NCBI RefSeq assembly: GCF_013410745.1
Contig: NZ_JACCFY010000001.1
Coordinates: 2,046,001 to 2,110,000 of the forward strand
Direction of reading: 5' to 3'
Length of the DNA stretch: 64,000 nucleotides
Origin: Nesterenkonia xinjiangensis
GTDB lineage: Bacteria; Actinomycetota; Actinomycetes; Actinomycetales; Micrococcaceae
Shown here: in pieces, positions 45,628 through 53,659 of the stretch
Layout of the letters: each line of letters begins with the position of its first letter
How positions within the stretch are numbered: position 1 is the first letter of the stretch
Translations under genes and position numbers: made by a program
Notes under the pieces: generated by a model
Told to the model about the DNA's origin: nothing
What the model saw: only the letters and a program-made list of their open reading frames with translations
Databases searched by the model: none

Positions 45628-46640
45628 GCGAATGGCTGCTCCCGTTGCTGGGCACGGCGGTGATCATCGCCCTCTCCGCGTTCTTCGTGGTCGTCGAATT
45701 CTCCTTGCTGGCCGCCCGTCGGCATCGTCTCGAGGACAAGGCGCAGCGCAGCGCCTCCGCTCGAGCTGCGGTCCGCGGGCTCGACCAGCTGACGGTCATG
45801 CTCGCTGCCGCGCAGCTTGGCATCACGGCATGCACATTCGCGCTCGGTGCGATCACCAAGCCGGCCGTGCACCACCTGCTCATGCCTCTCCTTGCGTTCC
45901 TGCCTGTGTGGGTCGCCGACGTCGTGGCCTTCACCCTGGCGCTGCTGATCGTCACGTTCCTCCACCTAGTGGTCGGGGAGATGGCGCCCAAGTCCTGGGC
46001 GATCGCCGATCCGGAACGATCAGCCACTCTCATCGCGTTGCCTGCTCAGCTGTTGGTCAGGCTGTTGGGGCCGGCTCTCCGGCTGATCAACGCCCTGGCC
46101 AACCGGCTCGTGAAAGCTGCGGGAGTAGAGCCGGTGGACCGAGCCGCGGCGGCCGGGTACGACTCGGAGACGATCCGCACTCTCGTGGAACACTCCACCG
46201 AAGCCGGTACTCTCGATGCTGAGTCCGGGCGGCAGATATCCGATCTTCTGGGCCTGGGTGTCAGGTCTGTGGACGAGATCGTCGAGGCGCACGCCCGGGA
46301 GGTGCCGCTCCTGCCGGCCGGTTCGACGGCCGGAGACGTGCAGGAGGCCTGCCGACAGTCTCGCCGCCTGCGAGTGTTGATCGAGGTGCCTTCCCCATCC
46401 CGCCTTCAGGTGGTCCACGTCCGAGACACCCTCCGGGCTGACCCTGACGACCTCGTGCAGGGCGTGGCACGCGCAGTCCTGGTCATCGCCTCGGGGACGA
46501 CCGTCTACGACGCGCTGCAGGAAATGCGGGCCGCTGGTGAGCAGCTGGCCGTCATCAAAGCCCCTGGACGGATCGTGGGGATCATCACGTGGAAGGACAT
46601 CCTCGACGAGCTCTGGCCGGGAGTCTCGAGGATTCAGTGA
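45624..46640 (+). CDS. CNNM family protein, second copy (DUF21-CBS)
   Basis: A 338-residue paralogue of the previous protein, with the DUF21 domain (AFFVVVEFSLLAARRHRLED, LAAAQLGITACTFALGAITK, VVGEMAPKSWAIADPERSA) and CBS-like sequence (about 210-335, closing with GRIVGIITWKDILDELW) but no CorC_HlyC domain. Tandem long-plus-short CNNM pairs are common in Actinobacteria and probably form heteromers. GTG start, four-base overlap with the upstream gene. It ends 15 bp before the convergent pabB. Confidence 0.9.
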   Translation: MSEWLLPLLGTAVIIALSAFFVVVEFSLLAARRHRLEDKAQRSASARAAVRGLDQLTVMLAAAQLGITACTFALGAITKPAVHHLLMPLLAFLPVWVADVVAFTLALLIVTFLHLVVGEMAPKSWAIADPERSATLIALPAQLLVRLLGPALRLINALANRLVKAAGVEPVDRAAAAGYDSETIRTLVEHSTEAGTLDAESGRQISDLLGLGVRSVDEIVEAHAREVPLLPAGSTAGDVQEACRQSRRLRVLIEVPSPSRLQVVHVRDTLRADPDDLVQGVARAVLVIASGTTVYDALQEMRAAGEQLAVIKAPGRIVGIITWKDILDELWPGVSRIQ

Positions 46641-46655
46641 GCTGCCGACTCCAGC

Positions 46656-48317
46656 TCAGCGGTGCGGGAACTCCGTGCCCAGGGCGCCGAGCACTCCGGC
46701 GGACTTGGTGACCACCTCGTCCCATTCGGCCTCCGGGTCTGAATCCGCCACGATCGCCCCGCCCAGGCCCAGATGGAGGCCGACGACGTCGTCCTGCGCC
46801 TGGGCCGAGATCACCAGTGTGCGGATCAGCACTGACAGGTCCGCCGATCCGGTGGTGCTGAAATAGCCGGCGACCCCGGAGTAGGGGCCGCGTCGTCCGG
46901 TCTCCAGTCGCTGCAGGATGTCCATGGTGGAGATCTTCGGCGCCCCCGTCATCGAACCGGGTGGGAACGCGGCGGCGACGACGTCGGCGCGGGCCGTCTC
47001 CGGGCTGATCCGGGCGCTGACCGTGGAGACCATCTGATGGACCGTCGGGTAGGACTCCACGGCGCAGAGCCGTTCGGTCCGCAGTGTGCCGGGGATCGCA
47101 TGGATCGAGAGGTCGTTGCGCACCAGGTCTGTGATCATCACGTTCTCCGCACGGTCCTTCGGGTGCGCGGCCAGATCCTCGCGCAGAGCGACGTCGGTCT
47201 CTGGGTCCTCACCGCGCGGCCGGGTGCCCTTGATGGGCTCGGAGCGCACGGTGCCGGCGACGTCGATGCTCAGGTAGCGCTCCGGCGAGGTGGAGACGAC
47301 GTCGAACCCCTGCCGTCCCGCCTGCGGCCGGCCCTCGCCCGCAGGCGCCGGATCTCGGCGGCCGGGGCCCAGGCGCAGCAGCTGGGTGAACGGGGCGCGG
47401 TTGGCGGCCCGGAGCCGCCGGAACAGCGCCACTGGATCGGCCTCGTCCGCCGCGGCGAGCCCGGTGACCGCCGTGGTCAGACAGGCTTCGTAGGTGTTGC
47501 CGTCATAGATCTCTCGCTGCGTCTCCGCGATCGCCGCCAGGTGCTCCCGGCGGGTGTCCCGCACGCGCATCTCCCGCAGGTGAGGAGCTGGGGATGCGGG
47601 GGCGACGGCGTCCTCGGTGGTGATGGCCGCGACCAGCCGCGCCACGTGATCCCGCCACTCGGGGTCTGCACCCAGCGACTGAATCTCCACCTGGTCGGCC
47701 GCGTGGTCGATCACCACCGCATGGGTGGCGCGGAAGAGGTGGGCGTCGTCGTCGGGGGTCTCCGAGGGGGCACCGGCGTCCTGAACGTTGTGGCCGCGGG
47801 GGTGCGGTCCGGGGGAGGCTGGTTCCGGGGAGGCCGGTTCCGGGGAGGGTAGATCAGGGGAGCCGACCTCGCGACGGAGCTCATAGCCCAGCCAGCCCAG
47901 CCAGCCCAGTTGGAAGGGCTCAGCAGGGCCTTCTCCGGAGCCCTGGGCTTCGGCCCGGCCTGCGGGCGAACCTTTGTGTGGCCAGGCCTGGCGCAGCCAG
48001 GAGAAGAACGGGCCCTCGGTGCGGCGCAGAGGCTGCTGGGAGTGGTCCGGATGGTGCTCCACCGTGACCCCGTCGTGGTGGCGCACCTCCAGGGCGCACG
48101 GTCCGGCGGAGAAGGCCAGGATGCTGCGCCGACTGCGCTCGAGGGCCGCGGTGCGGGCATGGTCGCTGGAGTCCAGCAGAGCCGCAGGTGCCGTGGGCAT
48201 GGCGGCGGACAGACGTTCGAAGAGCAGGATCGCGGCGTCCTCCGGCAGAGCGGCGGCCAACCGGTGGCGGTGCACCGTCGGCAGATCTCCGACGCCGGCG
48301 TGCTGAGACTCGTCCAT
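46656..48317 (-). CDS. pabB: Aminodeoxychorismate synthase component I
   Basis: A 553-residue chorismate-binding enzyme. The motif PIKGTRPR (with the catalytic lysine of PabB where anthranilate synthase has alanine) supports p-aminobenzoate rather than tryptophan synthesis. Other core blocks are ENVMITDLVRNDL, GSMTGAPKISTM and YSGVAGYFS. The N-terminal region is variable and includes a proline-rich insert (about residues 155-180) built of repeated PEPASP units. No glutamine amidotransferase (PabA) domain or gene is adjacent. With pabC at 40.5 kb it would supply folate precursor. Confidence 0.88.
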   Translation of the reverse strand: MDESQHAGVGDLPTVHRHRLAAALPEDAAILLFERLSAAMPTAPAALLDSSDHARTAALERSRRSILAFSAGPCALEVRHHDGVTVEHHPDHSQQPLRRTEGPFFSWLRQAWPHKGSPAGRAEAQGSGEGPAEPFQLGWLGWLGYELRREVGSPDLPSPEPASPEPASPGPHPRGHNVQDAGAPSETPDDDAHLFRATHAVVIDHAADQVEIQSLGADPEWRDHVARLVAAITTEDAVAPASPAPHLREMRVRDTRREHLAAIAETQREIYDGNTYEACLTTAVTGLAAADEADPVALFRRLRAANRAPFTQLLRLGPGRRDPAPAGEGRPQAGRQGFDVVSTSPERYLSIDVAGTVRSEPIKGTRPRGEDPETDVALREDLAAHPKDRAENVMITDLVRNDLSIHAIPGTLRTERLCAVESYPTVHQMVSTVSARISPETARADVVAAAFPPGSMTGAPKISTMDILQRLETGRRGPYSGVAGYFSTTGSADLSVLIRTLVISAQAQDDVVGLHLGLGGAIVADSDPEAEWDEVVTKSAGVLGALGTEFPHR

Positions 48318-48326
48318 GGACGTGCG

Positions 48327-48581
48327 TCAGCCGTCCCTGCCGAGGAGGCGTCGGCGTCGCAGCAGATGGCGGCCGCCGTCGCCGATCATCCAGATCCCCA
48401 CGGCGACCTGCAGCACCGAGAACCACGTCCAGTCATGCCCGATCCAGAGGAAGTAGGCGCCGGTGGCGGCGATGCAGAAGCCCGCGATCAGCGTGAACCA
48501 GGACAGGCGGCTGGTCTGGACGGATCGGGCGGGCCCTGGGTCTGGCTCCGAGCCGGGGCGGCGCGAGGGGTCGGCGGGCAT
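48327..48581 (-). CDS. Small two-helix membrane protein
   Basis: An 84-residue protein of unknown function with a Pro/Arg-rich N terminus and two hydrophobic helices (LSWFTLIAGFCIAATGAYFLW and FSVLQVAVGIWMIGDGG), then an arginine-rich tail. ATG 48581 is chosen because a TAGACT element lies seven bases before it on the minus strand, consistent with a leaderless transcript; the frame is also open to GTG 48602. It is next to pabB (10 bp away) and divergent from the TetR gene. Confidence 0.6.
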   Translation of the reverse strand: MPADPSRRPGSEPDPGPARSVQTSRLSWFTLIAGFCIAATGAYFLWIGHDWTWFSVLQVAVGIWMIGDGGRHLLRRRRLLGRDG

Positions 48582-48619
48582 GGGCACCAGTCTACTGGGC
48601 ACCCGATACGATGACGGGC
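48582..48619. promoter_or_regulatory. Compact divergent promoter for two leaderless genes
   Basis: Between the small membrane protein start (48581, minus) and the TetR start (48620, plus) there are 38 bases. On the minus strand TAGACT (plus 48589-48594) is seven bases from its ATG; on the plus strand TACGAT (48607-48612) is seven bases from the GTG. Neither gene has a ribosome-binding site. The arrangement suggests both transcripts start at their start codons. Confidence 0.45.
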
Positions 48620-49231
48620 GTGACTGAGGACGTGCCCATCGCAGAGACCCGCCGCGGCCGGCCGCGTAGCGCTGCCGCGCACCAGGCGGTGCTGGCCGCC
48701 ACTGCCCGGCTGCTGACCTGCGGAGATCTGGAGTATGACGATCTCACGGTGGAGGGCATCGCCGCCGAGGCGGGGGTGGGTAAGCAGACGATCTACCGCT
48801 GGTGGCCCCAGAAGGCCGCCGTGGTGCTGGAGGCCCTGCTCACCGGGCACCTGCAGCTTGACTTCGCGCAGGTCCCTGACACCGGCGACCTGCGCGCCGA
48901 CCTGCACACGTGGGTGGACCAGACCCTCGACGAGGCCTTCACCGAAGGGTATCGGTCCATGGCTCGCAGCCTGATCTCCGCGCTGCTGGCCGGAGCCGCG
49001 CACAATGAGGGGTTCCAGGCCGTCACCCGCATCTGGGAGGACTCGCCGGTGGCGGACCGGCTCCGCCAGGAGAGGGAGGCCGGGCACCTGCGTGCCGACC
49101 TCGACGCCAGCTCCGCCGCCGCGGCGATCGCCTCTCCGCTGGTGCTGCGCCTCCTCACCAGCGGTCGGCCGGAGGCCGCCTGGGCTCATGCGTTGGTCGA
49201 CACCGCCTTGGACGGTGCCCGCACGCGGTGA
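48620..49231 (+). CDS. TetR family transcriptional regulator
   Basis: A ~203-residue TetR-type repressor. The DNA-binding domain occupies about residues 10-60 (AETRRGRPRSAAAHQAVLAA, then TVEGIAAEAGVGKQTIYRWW), ending in WWPQKAAVV, and the C-terminal domain is of the TetR_C group seen in AcrR-like drug-efflux repressors. GTG 48620 is preferred because of a -10-like TACGAT seven bases before it; ATG 48611 would overlap that element. It lies 220 bp upstream of the MMPL exporter gene in the same direction and probably represses it. Confidence 0.85.
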   Translation: MTEDVPIAETRRGRPRSAAAHQAVLAATARLLTCGDLEYDDLTVEGIAAEAGVGKQTIYRWWPQKAAVVLEALLTGHLQLDFAQVPDTGDLRADLHTWVDQTLDEAFTEGYRSMARSLISALLAGAAHNEGFQAVTRIWEDSPVADRLRQEREAGHLRADLDASSAAAAIASPLVLRLLTSGRPEAAWAHALVDTALDGARTR

Positions 49232-49307
49232 TCCAGGGTGGCGCCTGCCGCACCGAAGCGCTGAAGTGATCTTGCTCGCATTTCAGTCCTGGATCATCTC
49301 GACGTAT

Positions 49308-49335
49308 TTGTGAGACGGCTCGTTCCGTTTATCCT
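49308..49335 (+). promoter_or_regulatory. Promoter of the MMPL exporter with possible TetR operator
   Basis: TTGTGA at 49308-49313 and TATCCT at 49330-49335 are separated by 16 bases, a good sigma-70-like promoter. Inside the spacer, ACGG and CCGT form an inverted repeat with six bases between them (about 49315-49328), just where a TetR dimer would block polymerase. It lies about 115 bases before the MMPL start. Confidence 0.45.
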
Positions 49336-49450
49336 AGGAGAGTGCGGCGAGCCTGCCGGGGTTTCGCGCACCCTGCGTGCTGAGTGTCGCTGAAGCGCGT
49401 CATCTTCCTCATCATTTCCTGCCATTCTCGACGGAGACGGACACCACCCC

Positions 49451-52087
49451 ATGGCCAGACTCCTCCACCGACTCGGACTCTTCGCCGCCCGCCGGGCCAA
49501 GACGGTCATCGCCGCCTGGTTCGCCGTGCTGGCCATCGCCGTCACCTCCTTCCTGTCCTTCGGCGGTCAGCTCACCGACCAGATCACGCTGCCTGACCTG
49601 GAGACCACCCGCGTGGCGGACAGGCTCGCCGAGGAGCTCCCCGACGCCGGCGGCGGCAGCGCGATCGCCGTGCTGCAGACCGAGGACGGCGGGTCCTTCA
49701 CTGAGGGGCAGCGCGACGCGGTCGCCGGCCTGACTGAGGACCTCGAGGCCCTGGACCCGGTCAACAGCGTGACCGACCCGTTCGTCAGCGCCCAGGAGCG
49801 CGCCGAGGGCGAGGAGGAGCTCACCGAGGCCCGCCAGGAGCTCGTCACCGGACAGGAGGAGCTGGAGGCCGGTCGTGAAGAGGTCGAGGACGGCTACGCC
49901 GAGCTCGACTCCGGCCAGCAGCAGCTCGATGAGGCCCAGGAGGAGCTCGACGACGCCTTCGCCCAGGCTCCGCCCGGCGGCCACGACGAGGCCACGCAGG
50001 CCCAGCTTGATGCGACACAGGCCGAGCTCGACGCCCAGCAGGCCGAGCTCGACGCCGGCCGTGAGGAGCTCGACGCTGCTCAAGACGAGCTGGAGTCCGG
50101 GGAGGAGGAGATGGCGACCGGCGAGCGGGAGCTTGAGCGCGGCGAGCAGATGATGGAGCTCACCGACGCCGTGCAGACCGTCTCCGCCGACGAGGACGTC
50201 GCCATCCTCACAGTGAACTTCCACGAGGAGCTGCAGTCCGTGGGCACCGGGGACCTCACCCTCGTCTCCGACGAGCTCGCCGACACACAGATCGACGGCG
50301 TGGAGATCCTGCCCTCCAGCGACCTCGCCTTCGAGATGCCGCACCTGTTCAGCACTGCTGAGGTCATCGGGCTGATGATCGCCGCGGTCGTGCTGCTGGT
50401 CATGCTCGGCACCTTCATCGGTGCGGGCCTGCCGCTGCTCAATGCGTTGATCGGCGTGGGCATCGGCGTCGCCGGCGCGATGTCGCTGTCCGGGTTCGTG
50501 GACATGATGAGTGTGACGCCGATCCTGGGGCTGATGCTCGGCCTCGCCGTCGGCATCGACTACGCCCTGTTCATCCTGCACCGGCACCGGAACCAGATGA
50601 AGGACGGCATGGAGCTGCGCGCCTCCATCGCCCTGGCCAACGGCACCGCCGGCAATGCCGTCGTCTTCGCCGGCGCGACGGTGATCATCGCCCTGCTCGC
50701 CCTCAACGTCACGGGCATCGGGTTCCTGGGGCTGATGGGCTCCATCGCCGCAGTCTGCGTGTTCATCGCCGTGCTGATGGCGGTCACCATGACTCCTGCG
50801 ACGCTCTCACTGACCGGCCGACGCATCCTCGCCCGCAGGGAGCGCCGGTACATCGGGCTGCGGAAGGCCCGTCGCATCACCGAGCCGATGAAGACCCCGC
50901 GGGCGCTCGGCATCGCCGCGCTGGCCCTCGTGGGACTGGCCGTGCTGGCGATTCCAACCTTCTCCATGCGCCTGGGTCTGCCTGACGCGAGCTCAGAGTC
51001 CGCCGACTCCTCCTCCTACCAGGCTTATGTGGCCACGGAAGAGGCCTTCGGCGCCGGTCAGAACGGACCGCTGCTGATGGTCGCTGACCTGCCTGAGGGG
51101 CTCAGCGCGGGGCAGGCGACCGATCTCCGGATCGCCGTAGCTCAGGAGCTGGATCAGCGCGACGACGTCGCTGCCGTCGTCCCCGCCGCGATCAACGAGA
51201 GTGACGACGTCGCCGTCTTCCAGGTCATCCCGGAGGAGGGGCCCGCCTCGGAGTCAGTGGAGCAGCTGGTTCATGACCTGCGTGGCGATGAGGTGCTCAC
51301 CGGCGAGGAGTTCGCCGACGTGGAGGTCTCCGTGGCCGGCATGACGGCGGCCAACATCGACATCTCCGAGGTCATCGCCGATGCGCTGCCGCTCTACCTG
51401 GTGGTCGTGGTCGGGCTGTCCCTGCTGCTGATGATCATGGTCTTCCGGTCCATTCTGCTGCCGGTGGTCGCCACCCTGGGCTTCGTCGGCTCCTTCGCCG
51501 CGGGGTTGGGCGGCGTGGTCGCCGTGTTCCAGTGGGGATGGCTGGGAGAGCTGTTCGGCATCACCGAGCCGGGGCCGATCCTGACCTTCCTGCCGATCAT
51601 CATGGTGGGCATCCTCTTCGGGCTGGCGATGGACTATCAGCTCTTCACCGGCTCCGGTATGCGGGAGGCGTACGCGCACGGGGACTCGGCGCGGCTGGCG
51701 GTCCGCAAGGGCCTGCATGCTGGGCGCTCCGTGGTCACCGCAGCGGCGCTGATCATGGGCTCGGTGTTCGCCGGATTCATCTTCACTGACGATCCGATGG
51801 TGACCTCCATCGGTCTGGCGCTGGCTCTGGGCGTGCTGCTCGATGCCTTCGTGGTGCGCCTGGTGCTGGTGCCGGCCCTGCTGCACCTGGCCGGCCCCGC
51901 CGCATGGTGGCTGCCGAAGTGGCTGGACCGCCTCCTGCCCGATGTCGACGTCGAGGGCTCGGCGCTGGAGCGTCAGGTCATGGAGGTCGAGGACTGGGAC
52001 GGCGCCGACTCGGCGGAGCAGGATTCGGCGGAGCAGGACTCGGCCCGGGTCGCGGAACCGGTCGACGCCGGCCCCGATAGGCGCTGA
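49451..52087 (+). CDS. MMPL family transporter with periplasmic coiled coil
   Basis: An 878-residue RND-superfamily exporter. Helix 1 (about residues 18-38) is followed by an extracytoplasmic region containing a ~120-residue heptad-like Glu/Leu-rich stretch (about 115-235) predicted to be a coiled coil, then helices 2-6 (about 300-460), a second extracytoplasmic domain, and a final bundle of helices (about 640-800). GLAVGIDYALFILHRHR and the matching GLAMDYQLFTGSGMREA carry the transmembrane proton-relay aspartates of MMPL proteins. The coiled-coil insert is like those in Gram-positive MMPL/YhgE-type proteins. Controlled probably by the adjacent TetR; cargo (lipid or drug) is unknown. Confidence 0.88.
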   Translation: MARLLHRLGLFAARRAKTVIAAWFAVLAIAVTSFLSFGGQLTDQITLPDLETTRVADRLAEELPDAGGGSAIAVLQTEDGGSFTEGQRDAVAGLTEDLEALDPVNSVTDPFVSAQERAEGEEELTEARQELVTGQEELEAGREEVEDGYAELDSGQQQLDEAQEELDDAFAQAPPGGHDEATQAQLDATQAELDAQQAELDAGREELDAAQDELESGEEEMATGERELERGEQMMELTDAVQTVSADEDVAILTVNFHEELQSVGTGDLTLVSDELADTQIDGVEILPSSDLAFEMPHLFSTAEVIGLMIAAVVLLVMLGTFIGAGLPLLNALIGVGIGVAGAMSLSGFVDMMSVTPILGLMLGLAVGIDYALFILHRHRNQMKDGMELRASIALANGTAGNAVVFAGATVIIALLALNVTGIGFLGLMGSIAAVCVFIAVLMAVTMTPATLSLTGRRILARRERRYIGLRKARRITEPMKTPRALGIAALALVGLAVLAIPTFSMRLGLPDASSESADSSSYQAYVATEEAFGAGQNGPLLMVADLPEGLSAGQATDLRIAVAQELDQRDDVAAVVPAAINESDDVAVFQVIPEEGPASESVEQLVHDLRGDEVLTGEEFADVEVSVAGMTAANIDISEVIADALPLYLVVVVGLSLLLMIMVFRSILLPVVATLGFVGSFAAGLGGVVAVFQWGWLGELFGITEPGPILTFLPIIMVGILFGLAMDYQLFTGSGMREAYAHGDSARLAVRKGLHAGRSVVTAAALIMGSVFAGFIFTDDPMVTSIGLALALGVLLDAFVVRLVLVPALLHLAGPAAWWLPKWLDRLLPDVDVEGSALERQVMEVEDWDGADSAEQDSAEQDSARVAEPVDAGPDRR

Positions 52088-52108
52088 GGCCGGACTGCCG
52101 ACCCAACG

Positions 52109-52192
52109 CATCGAGTGGCCGAGAATCACCCCACGTCCCCGACGACACGCCGCGTCGCGGGGTCAGGTGTCGGGATTCTCGGCCACTCGATG
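52109..52192. repeat. Long inverted repeat between convergent genes, 19-nt perfect arms
   Basis: Arms 52109-52127 and 52174-52192 are perfectly complementary. The 46 bases between them can form a second hairpin (CCCCGACG with CGTCG and GGGG, one bulge). It lies between the MMPL stop (52087) and the end of the opposing HAD gene (52209) and can serve as a two-way terminator. The arm contains AGTGGCCGAGAAT, which recurs in the repeat at 62222. Confidence 0.85.
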
Positions 52193-52208
52193 TGCTTCTG
52201 GGTCCGTC

Positions 52209-53039
52209 TCAGGCGGAGCCGCGCACGTCGACGTCGGCGTCGCCGATGAGCGGCTCGTCGAGCAGCTCGAAGACCCCGTCGATGATGCGGTTGGGGCGGA
52301 ACGGGAAGTCCGCGATGTCCGCCCGGCTGGAGAGTCCGGAGAGCACCAGGATGGTGTGCATGCCGGCCTCCATCCCGGCCACGATGTCGGTGTCCATGCG
52401 GTCACCGATCATGGCCGTCTGCATCGAGTGGGCCCCCAGGTGGTTCAGGGCGGAGCGGAACATCATCGGATTCGGCTTGCCCACCACGTAGGGGTCGCGC
52501 CCAGTGGCCTTGGTGATCAGTGAGGCGATCGCGCCGGTGGCCGGGAGCACGCCCTCCGAGCTGGGGCCCGTGGCGTCCGGGTTGGTCACGATGAACCGGG
52601 CACCGTCGTTGATCAGCCGCACGGCCTTGGTGATCGCCTCGAAGGAGTAGTTGCGCGTCTCGCCGACGACCACGTAGTCAGGATTGGTCTCGGTCATGAT
52701 GAATCCGGCCTCATGCAGCGCGGTGGTCAGGCCCGCTTCGCCCACCACATAGCAGCTGCCCTGTGCGTTCGACTCCGGCGAGATCTGGTTGGCCAGGAAG
52801 GTCGACGTGGCCAGTGCGGAGGTCCAGATGCGGTTCTCCGGGACCACCAGGCCAGAGTGGCGCAGTCGGGCGCTGAGATCTCGGGCGGTGAAGATCGAGT
52901 TGTTCGTCAGGACCAGGTAGGGGAGGTCCTTGCGGCGCCACTGCTCCAGCAGCTCCGCGGCCCCCGGGAGGGCCTCGTGCTCACGGACGAGCACGCCGTC
53001 CATATCGGTCAGCCAGCATTCCACAGAGTCACCGTTCAT
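52209..53039 (-). CDS. HAD-IIA family hydrolase (NagD-like)
   Basis: A 276-residue HAD phosphatase of subfamily IIA. The nucleophile motif is LTDMDGVL (Asp12, Asp14); motif II is VLTNNS; the C2 cap carries CYVVGEAGL and YVVVGETRNYSFE; the late VVGKPNPMMF supplies the lysine and MIGDRMDTDIVAGMEAGM the acidic metal ligands. Relatives dephosphorylate sugar phosphates, p-nitrophenyl phosphate or nucleotides, so the substrate is not defined. Single gene, convergent with the MMPL gene. Confidence 0.88.
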   Translation of the reverse strand: MNGDSVECWLTDMDGVLVREHEALPGAAELLEQWRRKDLPYLVLTNNSIFTARDLSARLRHSGLVVPENRIWTSALATSTFLANQISPESNAQGSCYVVGEAGLTTALHEAGFIMTETNPDYVVVGETRNYSFEAITKAVRLINDGARFIVTNPDATGPSSEGVLPATGAIASLITKATGRDPYVVGKPNPMMFRSALNHLGAHSMQTAMIGDRMDTDIVAGMEAGMHTILVLSGLSSRADIADFPFRPNRIIDGVFELLDEPLIGDADVDVRGSA

Positions 53040-53085
53040 GACTTCATCCTATGCAGTCCCTGCCGCGCTGCCCATGCCCGTCCTC

Positions 53086-53157
53086 GTTGAGCTGGTGTGT
53101 TTCCGCCCAAATGCGGCGATCCCCAGGTCGATTCCGGCGGAAACTCACCAGCTCAAC
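53086..53157. repeat. Imperfect long inverted repeat in a divergent spacer, 27-nt arms
   Basis: Arms 53086-53112 and 53131-53157 pair at 24 of 27 positions around 18 bases. Unlike the other long repeats here it lies upstream of two divergently read genes (HAD-IIA and GntR), not after a gene end, so it is not easily explained as a terminator of an annotated gene. Confidence 0.75.
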
Positions 53158-53170
53158 CTCGCGGGGGCCC

Positions 53171-53223
53171 TTGACGGGATCCTCGCCTCTGTGGTTAATT
53201 AGTGGAGTAATGAACCACAGAGG
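53171..53223 (+). promoter_or_regulatory. Promoter and palindromic operator of the GntR-ABC operon
   Basis: TTGACG at 53171-53176 and GTTAAT at 53194-53199 are 17 bases apart. Overlapping the -10 and extending past the start point is a 38-bp inverted repeat (53186-53223): the outer 11 bases CCTCTGTGGTT/AACCACAGAGG are perfect, and ATTA/TAAT pair inside. This is the expected place and size for autoregulation by the YtrA-type GntR protein encoded next. Confidence 0.7.
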
Positions 53224-53270
53224 TGGTGAACTGGAATATGCTGGGTGAACTCCTGAAGGAAGGTGAGGCA

Positions 53271-53627
53271 GTGGAAGAAGGCCGTGCACTCTTCGTGCAG
53301 ATCGCCGAGCACGTCGAGGCATCTGTGCTCGACGGCGCGCTCGCCGAAGGTGAGCGCGCGCCGTCAACCAATGAGCTCGCGGCGTTCCATCGCATCAACC
53401 CGGCTACCGCGGCCAAGGGGGTCAACCTGCTGGTAGACCGCGGGATCCTCATCAAGCGGCGCGGTCTGGGTATGTTCGTCGCCGAGGGTGCCCGTGAGGT
53501 CCTTCGAGCCGAACGGCGTCAGCAGTTCGCCGATCACTACCTCGACCCGATGCTCACCGAGGCCCGCGCAGTCGGGCTCACCACTGAGGCCGTCATCGAG
53601 ATGATCCGCAGCCGCGCAGATCGCTGA
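53271..53627 (+). CDS. GntR family (YtrA subfamily) transcriptional regulator
   Basis: A 118-residue regulator with only the GntR winged helix (about residues 5-72: ALFVQIAEHVEASVLDGAL, APSTNELAAFHRINPATAAK, GILIKRRGLGMFVAEGAR) and a short YtrA-type dimerisation tail. GTG 53271 is preferred: it follows GGAAGGTGAGG, and homologues usually begin with a similar EEGRxLFxQIAE. Upstream in-frame starts at 53238 (ATG) and 53223 (GTG, within the operator) are possible. YtrA-type repressors characteristically control their own operon with an ABC transporter, as here. Confidence 0.85.
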   Translation: MEEGRALFVQIAEHVEASVLDGALAEGERAPSTNELAAFHRINPATAAKGVNLLVDRGILIKRRGLGMFVAEGAREVLRAERRQQFADHYLDPMLTEARAVGLTTEAVIEMIRSRADR

Positions 53628-53659
53628 GCGGCATCCCGTCACCAGGAGAGGAGGCGTCC

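Noticed and set aside
44275-46640. Calling the CNNM pair hemolysins
   Set aside because: The domain set (DUF21, CBS, CorC_HlyC) belongs to metal-flux proteins; the hemolysin name is historical and not supported by sequence.
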